From the NCBI RefSeq assembly GCF_026183895.1, contig NZ_JAPFQI010000003.1, forward strand, positions 1 to 64,000: a stretch of DNA of 64,000 bases. The letters run 5' to 3'. Below the pieces are notes generated by a model. It did no database searches and had not been told where the DNA came from. It saw only the letters and a program-made list of their open reading frames with translations. Within the stretch, counting starts at the first letter, position 1; every line of letters starts with the position of its first letter. The stretch is from Sabulicella glaciei. GTDB lineage: Bacteria; Pseudomonadota; Alphaproteobacteria; Acetobacterales; Acetobacteraceae. The position numbers were made by a program, and so were the translations under genes. Below are positions 33,775 to 42,179 of the stretch, piece by piece.

Positions 33775-36000
33775 TCAAAGGTGCCAGTCGCTCCCCGGGT
33801 GGTGGGAGGGGTGCGAGGCGTCGAAGCCCATCTCGGCGGTGGCGAAGGGCGGCCCATGATGGGGCTTGCCGGCCGGGTGCGGCTCACTTGCGAGCATATC
33901 GAGAGCCTGCTCCCCCGAGTTCGGTCCATGCAGCGCCGCCTGCGACTTGGACCCCCCGCCCGCCAGGACGATGCCGAGATCAGCCTGCTTATCCGCCTTG
34001 CCCTTGCTCCCCAGATCGACATTCGTCGCGGCGCCGCCGGGAATCTCGGGCAGCACGAGCGTGAGCATGGGCTCGGAATCCTTCGCCTGCGGCTTGCCAT
34101 GCGCCTGGCCCGGCCCATCGTCCGCTGCCTGCGGAAGCGAGGCGGGAGGCGCGTCGTCCTTCGCGGCCTGTCCCTTTCCCTTGCCCGTCTCGGCCGGCCC
34201 AGGCTTGAGGTGGATCGTATGCGGTGACACGCCCGGGAGATCCGCGCCCTTCTCCCCCGACACCTCTTGCGGCTTGCCCGATGGTGCGGCCTCGCCCGGG
34301 TGAGGGGTCTCCGTCGGCTTGCCATGCGCCTTGCCCGGCCGTGCGGCCTCCAGCGCGGCGGGGGTGTGCGCCGGCGCCTTCTCGGATTGCTGCCCGATCC
34401 CCTTTCCCGCCGGGCCGCTCCCTGCGACCTCCGGAAGGAGCGGGTCGAGCGTGGCAGCGAGGGGGAGCGCCTTCTCCGCCTGCTTGTCGTGCTTGTCTTG
34501 CCCTTTGCCCGGCAGGTCTTCCACCGCCAAGGGCGTGGCGAGCGCGGCCGGGAAAGCAAGCACTTTCTCTACCACTGGCTTGTCGTGCGGCTTGCCCGGC
34601 CCGTCTTCCGCCAGTCCCGGCGGCTGCTTGGCCTCGAGGACCAGGGGACCACCACCCTTCGACGGCTCGGGCCTGTCGTGCTTTGCGTGGCCAGGCGGTA
34701 CAAACAACCCGACTTCGAGACCCGGCAGCGAGACGCTGATCGGGGTCTGGTCCGCAGCCTCCTTTGCCATCTGATTCTCGTGCGCCCGGCCGGGCCGGAC
34801 CTCCGCCCGATCGGCCGCCGCTTCGGCCCGGTGGCCGGCCCCCTTGTGCGGCGGGGACACCGCGTCGGGCAGGACGATCGCTACGATCGGAAGCATTGGG
34901 ATGGGATCGGCGCCCTTCCCGTTGCCAGCACCAAGCGCCTTGCCTGGCGGAGTGGCCGCCTGAACCGTCGGCTCCAGCCATGGAAGCGGGGCGGCCATCG
35001 GACGCGCCGGACCGGCATCGCCCTGTCCGGGGTGTGAAACAGAAGGGACGGGAACAGGCAGGGCGATGGAAGGCGGGGCGGCGTCACGCGGGTGCCCGCC
35101 GCTCGTGGGCTCCGGCGAGGGTCCTGGCCTCGGCAAGATTTCCGGCAAGCCGCCGGCCGGCTCGACTGCCGAGCCGCGGGGCTGCTCGAAGGCCTCGGCC
35201 TGGAGGTGCGGACGCCAGTCCGTCCCCTCGGGCTCCGGGGCTGGACGGGGCTGGGCTTTCGGCGCGGCGCCTGGGGCCTCGACGTGCGGGAGGACGGGGG
35301 CGTGGGGTCCGGCCGTGTTGCGATCGACCTGCAGCGCCACCTGGCCGGAGACACCGTCGAACGCCGACTGCGCCGACAGCGGAAAATTCACGTGGAACTC
35401 CATCGCGTCCGGCCCCGGCCCACCGCTGCCAAGCGGGGCGCGCCGTGCGGCGCCGTTCAACGCATCGGCACTCCAGGAGGCGCCCTGGCCGCCCATCCAC
35501 TCCTGGTCCGGCGCCAGTGCGGCCATGTCCTGGGCCGTCGCCATCATGGGAGCGAGCAGCGAAACGGCGCCCATGCCCTGGCCCGCCCGAAAGGAGGCCG
35601 CCTGGCCCGCACCGGCCTCCGGCAGGAGCGAGGACGCGACGCGCAGGTATTCCGGGCCGCCCACGCCGGCCAAGGCGCCCTCGATGGAATTCGGGCGTGG
35701 CCGGGTCGAGCCGGCGGCCTTCTTTCTCTGGTTGTCTTCCGTCTTGCCTGATGCCGCCTGCTTCTCCGCGTCCGGGTCTTCCTCGAGGAACGGCTCGTCG
35801 AGCTCCGTCAGCCGCGCTTCTTCGTCCAGCAGGATGGGTGCGACGGGTTCGGCGCGGGGTGCCGGGCCAGGAGCGGGGAGACCGAACGGCATGGCCTGCG
35901 CAGGGCGGTCCGAAAGGGTCACGTGGAGGTCGGGAAGCGGGTCGAGGCCCAGCGGCTCGGGCATATCCAGGCCCTTGGCGCGCAATGCAGCAGGAGACAT
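33775..36000 (-). CDS. Large low-complexity protein rich in Pro, Gly, Ala, Lys and His, 741 residues
   Basis: No family is recognised. ATG at 36000 is chosen because AAGGGAG lies 6 bases upstream; an ATG 81 bp earlier lacks this. There is no signal peptide or membrane helix. Residues 1-250 look semi-ordered (an acidic patch LDEPFLEEDPDAEK; an MEFHVNFPLSAQS segment). From about 330 on, the chain carries scattered repeats with a core PGKxHxKP: PGKPHDKP, PGKGQDKHDKQ, PGKAHGKP, PGQAHGKP, AGKPHHGPP. The tail is His-rich (HPSHHPGSDWHL). Short hydrophobic blocks (PMLPIVAIVLPDA, PMLTLVLPEIPGG) recur between repeats. It converges on xrtA, so it is not co-transcribed with it. Metal or polyanion binding is conceivable. 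Confidence 0.65.
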   Translation of the reverse strand: MSPAALRAKGLDMPEPLGLDPLPDLHVTLSDRPAQAMPFGLPAPGPAPRAEPVAPILLDEEARLTELDEPFLEEDPDAEKQAASGKTEDNQRKKAAGSTRPRPNSIEGALAGVGGPEYLRVASSLLPEAGAGQAASFRAGQGMGAVSLLAPMMATAQDMAALAPDQEWMGGQGASWSADALNGAARRAPLGSGGPGPDAMEFHVNFPLSAQSAFDGVSGQVALQVDRNTAGPHAPVLPHVEAPGAAPKAQPRPAPEPEGTDWRPHLQAEAFEQPRGSAVEPAGGLPEILPRPGPSPEPTSGGHPRDAAPPSIALPVPVPSVSHPGQGDAGPARPMAAPLPWLEPTVQAATPPGKALGAGNGKGADPIPMLPIVAIVLPDAVSPPHKGAGHRAEAAADRAEVRPGRAHENQMAKEAADQTPISVSLPGLEVGLFVPPGHAKHDRPEPSKGGGPLVLEAKQPPGLAEDGPGKPHDKPVVEKVLAFPAALATPLAVEDLPGKGQDKHDKQAEKALPLAATLDPLLPEVAGSGPAGKGIGQQSEKAPAHTPAALEAARPGKAHGKPTETPHPGEAAPSGKPQEVSGEKGADLPGVSPHTIHLKPGPAETGKGKGQAAKDDAPPASLPQAADDGPGQAHGKPQAKDSEPMLTLVLPEIPGGAATNVDLGSKGKADKQADLGIVLAGGGSKSQAALHGPNSGEQALDMLASEPHPAGKPHHGPPFATAEMGFDASHPSHHPGSDWHL

Positions 36001-36102
36001 GGCACTCCCTTCGCTGGGGCCGTCCCGCGCCCCCCTGCCATGGAACAGTGCCAGGGCATGGAGGTTTCGCCAACATTGCATGCGTACGGAATTATTCCTG
36101 GT

Positions 36103-36144
36103 CGGTGCGCAGCAGGCCCATCAGCGCCTCCGGCCTGCGCACCG
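36103..36144. terminator. 10-bp inverted repeat downstream of the metallopeptidase-like gene
   Basis: CGGTGCGCAG (36103-36112) pairs with CTGCGCACCG (36135-36144), with further GGCC pairing inside. It lies 37 bp after the stop at 36182 on the minus strand and about 100 bp before the start of the 741-residue gene. It probably separates the two transcripts. Confidence 0.5.
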
Positions 36145-36181
36145 CCCCCGAGCCTTGCCCCTTAGCGATCCGACCCGGCGG

Positions 36182-36571
36182 TCAGTCGCCTTCGAGCCGC
36201 GCGATGTCCTCGTCCGAAAGCCCGAAATGGTGGCCGATCTCGTGGATCAGCACGTTGCGGACGAGGCGGAACAGATCCTCCCCCGTCTCGATCCATTCAA
36301 GGAGGATGGGCTCGCGGTAGAGATGGATCGTGTCCGGCTCAGAGGGCGCGTCCAGGCTGGATTTCGCGGTCAGCGGAACGCCGCGATAGAGGCCCGTCAG
36401 CTCCCAGGGGCTGTCGAGGCCCATCGCCTCCACCACATCCTCCTCGGCCACGTCCTCGACGATGATCGCGGCACCCTGCACCATGCGGCGCAGTTCCTCC
36501 GGAATGGCGGCAAGGGCGTCCTCGGCCATTTCCAGGATGTCCTCGACGGAAGGGGGCGTGGTGGGGCGCAT
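36182..36571 (-). CDS. Zincin-like metallopeptidase family protein (DUF1025 type)
   Basis: The 129-residue protein belongs to the small zincin-like family common in alphaproteobacteria. The zinc motif HEIGH is at residues 110-114, near the C-terminus, followed by [13 protein letters not shown]. The N-terminal part ([20 protein letters not shown]) is helical and acidic. Members are predicted metallopeptidases without a well-studied substrate. It is divergent from the pterin dehydratase gene by 26 bp only. Confidence 0.85.
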   Translation of the reverse strand: MRPTTPPSVEDILEMAEDALAAIPEELRRMVQGAAIIVEDVAEEDVVEAMGLDSPWELTGLYRGVPLTAKSSLDAPSEPDTIHLYREPILLEWIETGEDLFRLVRNVLIHEIGHHFGLSDEDIARLEGD

Positions 36572-36597
36572 GCCCCTTTAAGGCACGGAGACGCGCG

Positions 36598-36906
36598 ATG
36601 GTCGAGAAGCTGGACGAGGCGGCGCGGGCTGCCCTGCCGGGCACCCTGCCGGAGTGGGACATGGTGGAAGGCCGCGACGCCATCCGCCGCCGCTTCCGCT
36701 TCCGCGACTTTTCCGAGGCTTGGGGCTTCATGGCGCGCGTTGCCCTGCTGGCCGAGGCGCAGGACCACCATCCGGAATGGTCCAATGTCTGGAACAAGGT
36801 CGAGATCGTGCTGACCACCCATGATGCGGACGGGCTGTCAGAACGCGACCTTCGCCTGGCGCGCAGCATCGACGAGCTGCTGCAGGGGGCAGCGCCGCAA
36901 GGCTGA
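36598..36906 (+). CDS. phhB: 4a-hydroxytetrahydrobiopterin dehydratase (pterin-4a-carbinolamine dehydratase)
   Basis: The 102-residue protein matches the PCD/DCoH family. Conserved active-site histidines and tryptophan are visible in [20 protein letters not shown], and the late [19 protein letters not shown] is typical. It recycles the pterin cofactor of aromatic amino acid hydroxylases. No phenylalanine hydroxylase gene is nearby, so its use here is unclear. Confidence 0.92.
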   Translation: MVEKLDEAARAALPGTLPEWDMVEGRDAIRRRFRFRDFSEAWGFMARVALLAEAQDHHPEWSNVWNKVEIVLTTHDADGLSERDLRLARSIDELLQGAAPQG

Positions 36907-36998
36907 CCGCGCGCCCACGGCGCGGAATGGGGCGGGCTACACGATGCATTAATCAGCGCGTCGGCAGCTTGCGTCATCGCTCTTGGAAGATCCCGACC

Positions 36999-38731
36999 AT
37001 GCTCGATCTCACACGTCGCGCGGCGCGCGTGCCGATCTCGGCGCGCATCCACTTCACCACCCTCGCCGCCGTGATCGGCCTGATGGCGCTCGTCGCCGTC
37101 GAGGTCACGGGCTGCATGCGCGACCTCGAGGAGGGTCGCGTCACGCTGCTGCGGGGGGGTCGTGACGGCGGCGAACAGCATCGCCGCCCGCTACCATGCC
37201 GAGGAACGTGCGGGGCGGTTGCCGGCGGCCGAGGCGCAGCGCCTCGCGCTCGATGCCATCCGGAGCCTCCGCTACGGCAGCGATGACTACGTCTGGGTGA
37301 ACGACATGGCCTCCCGCATGGTCATGCTCCCTTTCCGGCCGGACCTCGATGGCCAGGACCTTTCGGAGTTCAAGGATCCGACCGGGCTTCGCCTCTTTGC
37401 CGCCTTCACGGACACGGTGCGGAGCCAGGGCGCCGGCGTCGTCGGCTATCGCTGGCCGCGCCCGGGGTCGGACCAGTCCGTCGCCGCGCCGGTCGAGAAG
37501 CTGTCCTTCGTACAGGGCTTCGCACCCTGGGGCTGGGTGCTCGGCCCCGGCGCCTATGTGGACGACCTTCGCGCCGAGCAATGGCGCGTGGCGCGGGAGG
37601 GCGCCGGTGTGACGCTCCTCGCCGCCCTCGTCGTCGGTCTGCTCGCCTGGCTCGTGGCGCGCGGCATCACCCGGCCGCTTGCGGCAACGACGCGCGCCAC
37701 CGCCGCCATCGCCGCTGGCGCCCTCCATTCCCCGGTGCCGGGCGCCGAGCGCGGCGACGAACTCGGCGTGCTCGCGCGCGACCGAGGCACTGCGCGCCCA
37801 GGCCCTGGAGAAAGGGCGGCTGGAAGCGGCAGCGGGCGTCGAGCGCACGGCACGGGACCGACGGGCGGCGACGCTGGACCACCACACCCAGGATTTCGGC
37901 ACTTCGATCTCGGGGGTGATAACGTCGCTCTCCGGCTCCGCCGAGGCGATGCGTCATGCGGCCATCGCCATGGCGGAGGTGGCCGAGCGCACCCACGGCC
38001 GCACGGCGCGCACGGTGGCGGGGGCCGAGGAATCCTCGCGCAACCTCGCCACCGTGGCCGCAGCGATGGAGGAGCTGAGCGCCAGCGTGGGCGAGGTGTC
38101 CCACCAGGTCGCCAAGGCGGCCTGCGCGGCCCGCGATGCCGTCGCCCGCGCGCAGGCCACCGACGCCACGGTGAGCGGCTTGTCCGAGGCGGCGGCCCGG
38201 ATCGGCGAAGTGGTGCGCATGATCGGCGACATCGCGGGCCAGACCAACCTGCTGGCCCTGAACGCCACCATCGAGGCGGCACGGGCCGGTGAAGCAGGCA
38301 AGGGCTTCGCCGTGGTGGCGAGCGAGGTGAAGACGCTGGCTGCGCAGACCGCGAAGGCCATGGAGGAGATCTCCGCGCAGATCGCTGCGGTGCGCGGCGC
38401 GACGGAGGAGGCGGTGGGCGCGGTGCGCGAGGTGACCGCCGCGATCGGCCGGGTGGACGAGACGGCTGCCGCCATCGCCGCCGCGGTGGAGCAGCAGGGG
38501 GCCGCGACGCGCGCGATCGCGGCCAGCGTGCAGACCGTGGCGCGCACCACCGAGGAGGCGACCCACGCCATGCGGGAAGTGGCGGAAGTGGCCGAGGGCG
38601 CCGGCGCGTCGGGACGCAGCGTGCTGTCGGCCGCCGAGGACGTGGCCCGGATCTCCGGCACCTTGTGGGAGGAGGTGGACCGGTTCCTTTCGGCGGTCCG
38701 GTCGGACGGCGGCCAGTCCCACGCCGCCTAG
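36999..38731 (+). pseudogene. Methyl-accepting chemotaxis protein with single Cache domain, interrupted by two frameshifts
   Basis: Three reading frames join to one normal chemoreceptor. Frame 1 from ATG 36999 gives the first membrane helix (IHFTTLAAVIGLMALVAVEV). After a run of seven G (37153-37159) the protein continues in the next frame: single Cache domain (RSLRYGSDDYVWVNDMASRM, then MVMLPFRPDLDGQDLSEF), second helix ([17 protein letters not shown]) and HAMP. At a (CG)4 tract (37773-37780) it shifts again into the signalling domain, which is intact with the hairpin [20 protein letters not shown] and ends at 38731. One extra G and one lost CG pair explain both breaks. They are either real inactivating slips or sequencing errors. 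No che genes are adjacent. Confidence 0.85.
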
Positions 38732-38778
38732 CGCCGTAGGCGGTTGCGCCCGGGACGGGAACGGAACAAATAGCGGAC

Positions 38779-39252
38779 ATGGACGATGTTCTCTCCATTC
38801 CCGCCCGCACCGCCGCAGTCACCCGTGCGGCGCTGCGCCTGTGCCTCGCGCGCGCCTGGGCGCCGGTGCTGGAAGTGCCACTGCCCAATGGCCGCCGCGC
38901 CGACATCCTGGCGCTGCGCCCCGATGGCGGCTTCGCCATCATCGAGGTGAAATCCTGCGCCCGCGACTTCCTGAGCGACGGGAAATGGCCGGAGTACCGC
39001 GAGTTCTGCGACGAGATGCATTTCGCCGTGGACCTGGACTTCCCGCAGGAATTGCTGCCGGAGGATTGCGGGCTGTGGGTGAGCGACGGCTACGAGGCGA
39101 CCTCCATCCGCGATTCCTTCCAGCACAAGATGGCCCCGGCGCGGCGCAAGGCCCTGACCCACCGCTTCGCCTGCGTCGCCGCCACGCGCCTCGCCGCCGA
39201 GGTGGACCCGGTGGGGGCCATGGAGCGCCGCGCGGCGCTGCTTTCCGACTGA
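38779..39252 (+). CDS. mmcB: MmcB-family DNA repair protein (PD-(D/E)XK nuclease fold)
   Basis: The 157-residue protein matches the alphaproteobacterial MmcB family. The nuclease core is visible: Asp42 in NGRRADILALRPDGG and Glu56-x-Lys58 in IIEVKSCARDFL, followed by WPEYREFCDEMHFAVD. In Caulobacter, MmcB is tied to the SOS/ImuABC translesion response. A GST gene begins 10 bp after its stop, and the M20 hydrolase and panC follow closely, so they may form one transcript. Confidence 0.85.
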   Translation: MDDVLSIPARTAAVTRAALRLCLARAWAPVLEVPLPNGRRADILALRPDGGFAIIEVKSCARDFLSDGKWPEYREFCDEMHFAVDLDFPQELLPEDCGLWVSDGYEATSIRDSFQHKMAPARRKALTHRFACVAATRLAAEVDPVGAMERRAALLSD

Positions 39253-39262
39253 GCGGGCGGCG

Positions 39263-39823
39263 GTGATCCTGTTCTTCTCCGCCGGCAGCCCCTACGCTTG
39301 GATCATCCGCATCCTGGCGCGGGAACGGGGCCTCGGGCTGGAGGAGCGGGAAGTGCCGCTGCGCGACCCGCAATCGCCGCTGCTGCCGCTGCACCCGGCC
39401 GGGCGCGTCCCGGCGCTGCTGGATGGCGAGGCGCTGATCGCGGAAACGCCGCTCATCCTCGCCCATCTCGGCTGGCTGCCGGCCGATGCGGCGGGGCGGG
39501 CCCGCCTGGGCCGGGCGCTGTCCCTTCTTGACGGCATTGCCGTGTGGAACCGCGAGCTGCGGCGCCCGCCGGAACTCCGCTCCCCCGCCGTGCTCGCGCT
39601 GGAGGAGGGGCGCGCCGCCCGCATCCTCGATGCGCTGGACCCAGCCGAGTTCGACCCGGCCTCCCCGGAGGGGACCGCCCTGCTCTGCACCCTCGGCTAT
39701 GGAGAGCGGCGCCACCGCGTCTGGCGCTGGCGCGAAGGCCGGGGCAGATTGGCGGCGTGGTTCGATGACGCGGCGCGGCGCCCCGCCTTTGCGGAGACGC
39801 TTCCGCCCCTTTCCGGGATCTGA
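39263..39823 (+). CDS. Glutathione S-transferase family protein
   Basis: The 186-residue protein has an N-terminal thioredoxin-like GST domain (LFFSAGSPYAWIIRILARER, then HPAGRVPALLDGEALIAETP with the cis-Pro and Glu-Thr/Ser glutathione contacts) and a shortened helical C-terminal domain. It starts at GTG 39263, 10 bp after mmcB. The substrate is unknown. At 186 residues it is slightly short of the usual 200-220, mostly in the C-terminal domain. Confidence 0.85.
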   Translation: MILFFSAGSPYAWIIRILARERGLGLEEREVPLRDPQSPLLPLHPAGRVPALLDGEALIAETPLILAHLGWLPADAAGRARLGRALSLLDGIAVWNRELRRPPELRSPAVLALEEGRAARILDALDPAEFDPASPEGTALLCTLGYGERRHRVWRWREGRGRLAAWFDDAARRPAFAETLPPLSGI

Positions 39824-39827
39824 GCGA

Positions 39828-41249
39828 ATGAGCAGCAACAGCGAGGCCATCTGGCGCCATGTCGAAGCGAAGCAGGAGGAGGCCATCGCCCTCTCCGATC
39901 GGGTCTGGGGCATGCCGGAGCTGGCCTATGCCGAGAGCCGCTCCGCCGCAGAGCACACCGCCTACCTGAAGGCCGAGGGCTTCCGCGTCACCGAGAACCT
40001 CGCCGAGATCCCGACCGCCATGATGGGCGAGGCGGGCGAGGAAGGCCCGGTCATCGCCATCCTGGGCGAGTTCGACGCCCTGCCCGGCCTGTCCAACGAG
40101 GCCGACGTGACCGAGCACCGCCCCATTCCGGGCGACGGCAACGGCCATGGCTGCGGCCACAACCTGCTGGGCGCCGCCTCGCTGCTAGCCGCCACGGCGG
40201 TGAAGGACTGGCTGGCCGCCAACGGCATCAAGGGCCGCGTGCGCTACTATGGCTGCCCGGCCGAGGAAGGCGGCGCCGCCAAGGGCTTCATGGCCCGCGC
40301 CGGGCTGTTCGACGACGTGGACATCGCCATCTCCTGGCACCCCTCCTCCTTTGCCGGGGTGAACGAGCCGCTGTCGCTCGCCAACACGCGCATCGACTTC
40401 ACCTTCCACGGCCGCGCCAGCCACGCAGCCGCCTCGCCGCATCTGGGCCGCTCGGCGCTCGACGCGGTGGAGCTGATGAGCGTCGGCGTGAACTACCTGC
40501 GCGAGCACATCCCGCAGGAAAGCCGCATCCACTACGCCTATCTCGACGCAGGCGGCGTGGCGCCGAACGTGGTCCAAGCGCGCGCAAAGGTGCGCTACCT
40601 GATCCGCGCCGCCGACGTCGCCTCGCTGAACAAGCTGGTGGAGCGCGTCCGCAAGATCGGCGACGGCGCGGCACTGATGACCGAGACGCGCGTGGAGACG
40701 ACCGTGATCTCCGCCGTGTCCAACCTGCTCGGCAACGACCCGCTGGAGCGGCTGATGCAGGACAATCTCGACCGCCTCGGCCCGCCGCCCTTCGATGCGG
40801 AGGACCGCAGGCGCGCCGCCGAGTTCCAGGCGACGCTGAGCGAGGAGGACATCGCCTCCGCCTTCCGCAAGGTGGGGCTGCCGCGCACGGATGCGCCGCT
40901 GACCGACCGCATCGTGCCGCTGGACAGCAAGCGCGCGCCGATGATCGGCTCGACCGACGTGGGCGACGTGTCCTGGGTGGTGCCGACCGTCCAGGCGCGC
41001 GGCGCGACGCACGCCATCGGCACGCCACTGCACTCCTGGCAGGCCACGGCGCAGGGCAAGCTGCCCCACGCACACAAGGGCCTGGTCCATGTCGCCAAGG
41101 TGATGGCCGGCACGGCGGTGGACCTGATCCAGCGCCCCGACGCGATCGCCGCGGCCAAGGCAGACCACAAGGAGCGTTCGAGCGGCGCCTATGTCAGCCC
41201 GCTGCCGGCGGACGCCAAGCCCGCCATCGGAATGTCGCTCGCGGTCTGA
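39828..41249 (+). CDS. M20-family amidohydrolase, AbgB-like
   Basis: The 473-residue enzyme belongs to the M20 amidohydrolases related to p-aminobenzoyl-glutamate hydrolase subunit B. Metal-binding segments are GDGNGHGCGHNLLGAASLL (His), GCPAEEGGAAKGFMARAG (Glu) and AISWHPSSF (His). The dimerisation domain has FHGRASHAAASPHLGRSAL. It probably hydrolyses an N-acyl or aminobenzoyl-amino acid. No AbgA-like partner is next to it. It begins 4 bases after the GST stop and overlaps panC by one base (TGATG). Confidence 0.85.
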   Translation: MSSNSEAIWRHVEAKQEEAIALSDRVWGMPELAYAESRSAAEHTAYLKAEGFRVTENLAEIPTAMMGEAGEEGPVIAILGEFDALPGLSNEADVTEHRPIPGDGNGHGCGHNLLGAASLLAATAVKDWLAANGIKGRVRYYGCPAEEGGAAKGFMARAGLFDDVDIAISWHPSSFAGVNEPLSLANTRIDFTFHGRASHAAASPHLGRSALDAVELMSVGVNYLREHIPQESRIHYAYLDAGGVAPNVVQARAKVRYLIRAADVASLNKLVERVRKIGDGAALMTETRVETTVISAVSNLLGNDPLERLMQDNLDRLGPPPFDAEDRRRAAEFQATLSEEDIASAFRKVGLPRTDAPLTDRIVPLDSKRAPMIGSTDVGDVSWVVPTVQARGATHAIGTPLHSWQATAQGKLPHAHKGLVHVAKVMAGTAVDLIQRPDAIAAAKADHKERSSGAYVSPLPADAKPAIGMSLAV

Positions 41250-42085
41250 TGATCGTCGCACGGGACGCCGCCTCCCTCCGGGGGGCGGTGGGCGGCTGGA
41301 AGGCCGCCGGGCAGCGCGTCGCGCTGGTGCCCACCATGGGCTATCTGCACGAGGGGCACTTGGCCCTCGTGCATCGCGCGCGGCAGCTCGCGCCGCGCGT
41401 CGTCGCCACGATCTTCGTGAACCCGACGCAGTTCGCGCCGCACGAGGATCTGGGCCGCTACCCGCGTGACGAGGCAGGCGATGCCGCGAAGCTGGAGGCG
41501 GCGGGGTGCGACCTGCTCTTCGCCCCGCCGGTGGAGGCGGTCTATCCGCCCGGCTTCAGCACCGCCATCACCATGCGCGGCCCGGCTGAAGACCTGGAGG
41601 GCGTCCACCGCCCGCAGATGTTCGGCGGCGTCGCCCTGGTCTGCACGCGCCTGTTCGGGCTGACCGGGGCCGATGTCGCCGTGTTCGGCGAGAAGGACTG
41701 GCAGCAGGTGATGGTGGTGCGGCAGGCCGTGTCCGACCTCGCCCTGCCCATCTCCATAGAAACCGTGCCGACGGTGCGGGCGGAGGACGGGCTCGCCCTT
41801 TCCTCCCGCAACGCCTACCTCAAGCCGGAGGAGCGGCGCGTGGCGCTTGCCCTCCATGCCGCGCTGGCGCGGGCGGCGGAACGGCTGCGCGGTGGCGCCA
41901 CCGCCGCGGAGGCGACGGCGCAGGCCGAGCGCGAGTTGCTGGAGGCCGGGTTCCGGCAGGTGGACTACGTGGCCCTGCGCCGCGAATCCGACTTCGCGCC
42001 GATGGAGCGCGCCGGGGAGCCGGGTCGCCTCCTGGCTGCCGCCTGGCTCGGCCAGGTCCGCCTGATCGACAACCTGCCGCTCTGA
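41249..42085 (+). CDS. panC: Pantothenate synthetase
   Basis: The 278-residue ligase joins pantoate and beta-alanine with ATP to make pantothenate. The nucleotide-binding HxGH motif is in TMGYLHEGHLALVHRAR; FVNPTQFAPHEDLGRYPRD, FGEKDWQQVMVVRQAV and the KMSKS-like ALSSRNAYL are all present. The start overlaps the hydrolase stop. A strong hairpin 7 bases after the stop ends the unit. panB is not in the window. Confidence 0.96.
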   Translation: MIVARDAASLRGAVGGWKAAGQRVALVPTMGYLHEGHLALVHRARQLAPRVVATIFVNPTQFAPHEDLGRYPRDEAGDAAKLEAAGCDLLFAPPVEAVYPPGFSTAITMRGPAEDLEGVHRPQMFGGVALVCTRLFGLTGADVAVFGEKDWQQVMVVRQAVSDLALPISIETVPTVRAEDGLALSSRNAYLKPEERRVALALHAALARAAERLRGGATAAEATAQAERELLEAGFRQVDYVALRRESDFAPMERAGEPGRLLAAAWLGQVRLIDNLPL

Positions 42086-42091
42086 ACGAAG

Positions 42092-42119
42092 ACGGGCCGG
42101 GCTTCGCAGCCCGGCCCGT
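42092..42119. terminator. Hairpin terminator after panC
   Basis: ACGGGCCGGGC (42092-42102) pairs perfectly with GCCCGGCCCGT (42109-42119) around a 6-base loop, starting 7 bp after the panC stop. It is an 11-bp G/C-rich stem followed by TTCC. Confidence 0.75.
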
Positions 42120-42139
42120 TCCAAGAAAGGCGAAGAAAG

Positions 42140-42174
42140 GCGCGGCGCCTCCCCGGAAGGGAGAAGCGCCGCGC
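42140..42174 (-). terminator. Hairpin terminator after tctA
   Basis: GCGCGGCGC (42140-42148) pairs with GCGCCGCGC (42166-42174), with an inner CTCCC/GGGAG stem. It stands 5 bp after the tctA stop on the minus strand; the following minus-strand sequence (CCTTTCTTCGCCTTTCTTGG) is T-rich for this genome. Confidence 0.7.
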
Positions 42175-42179
42175 GGTGG

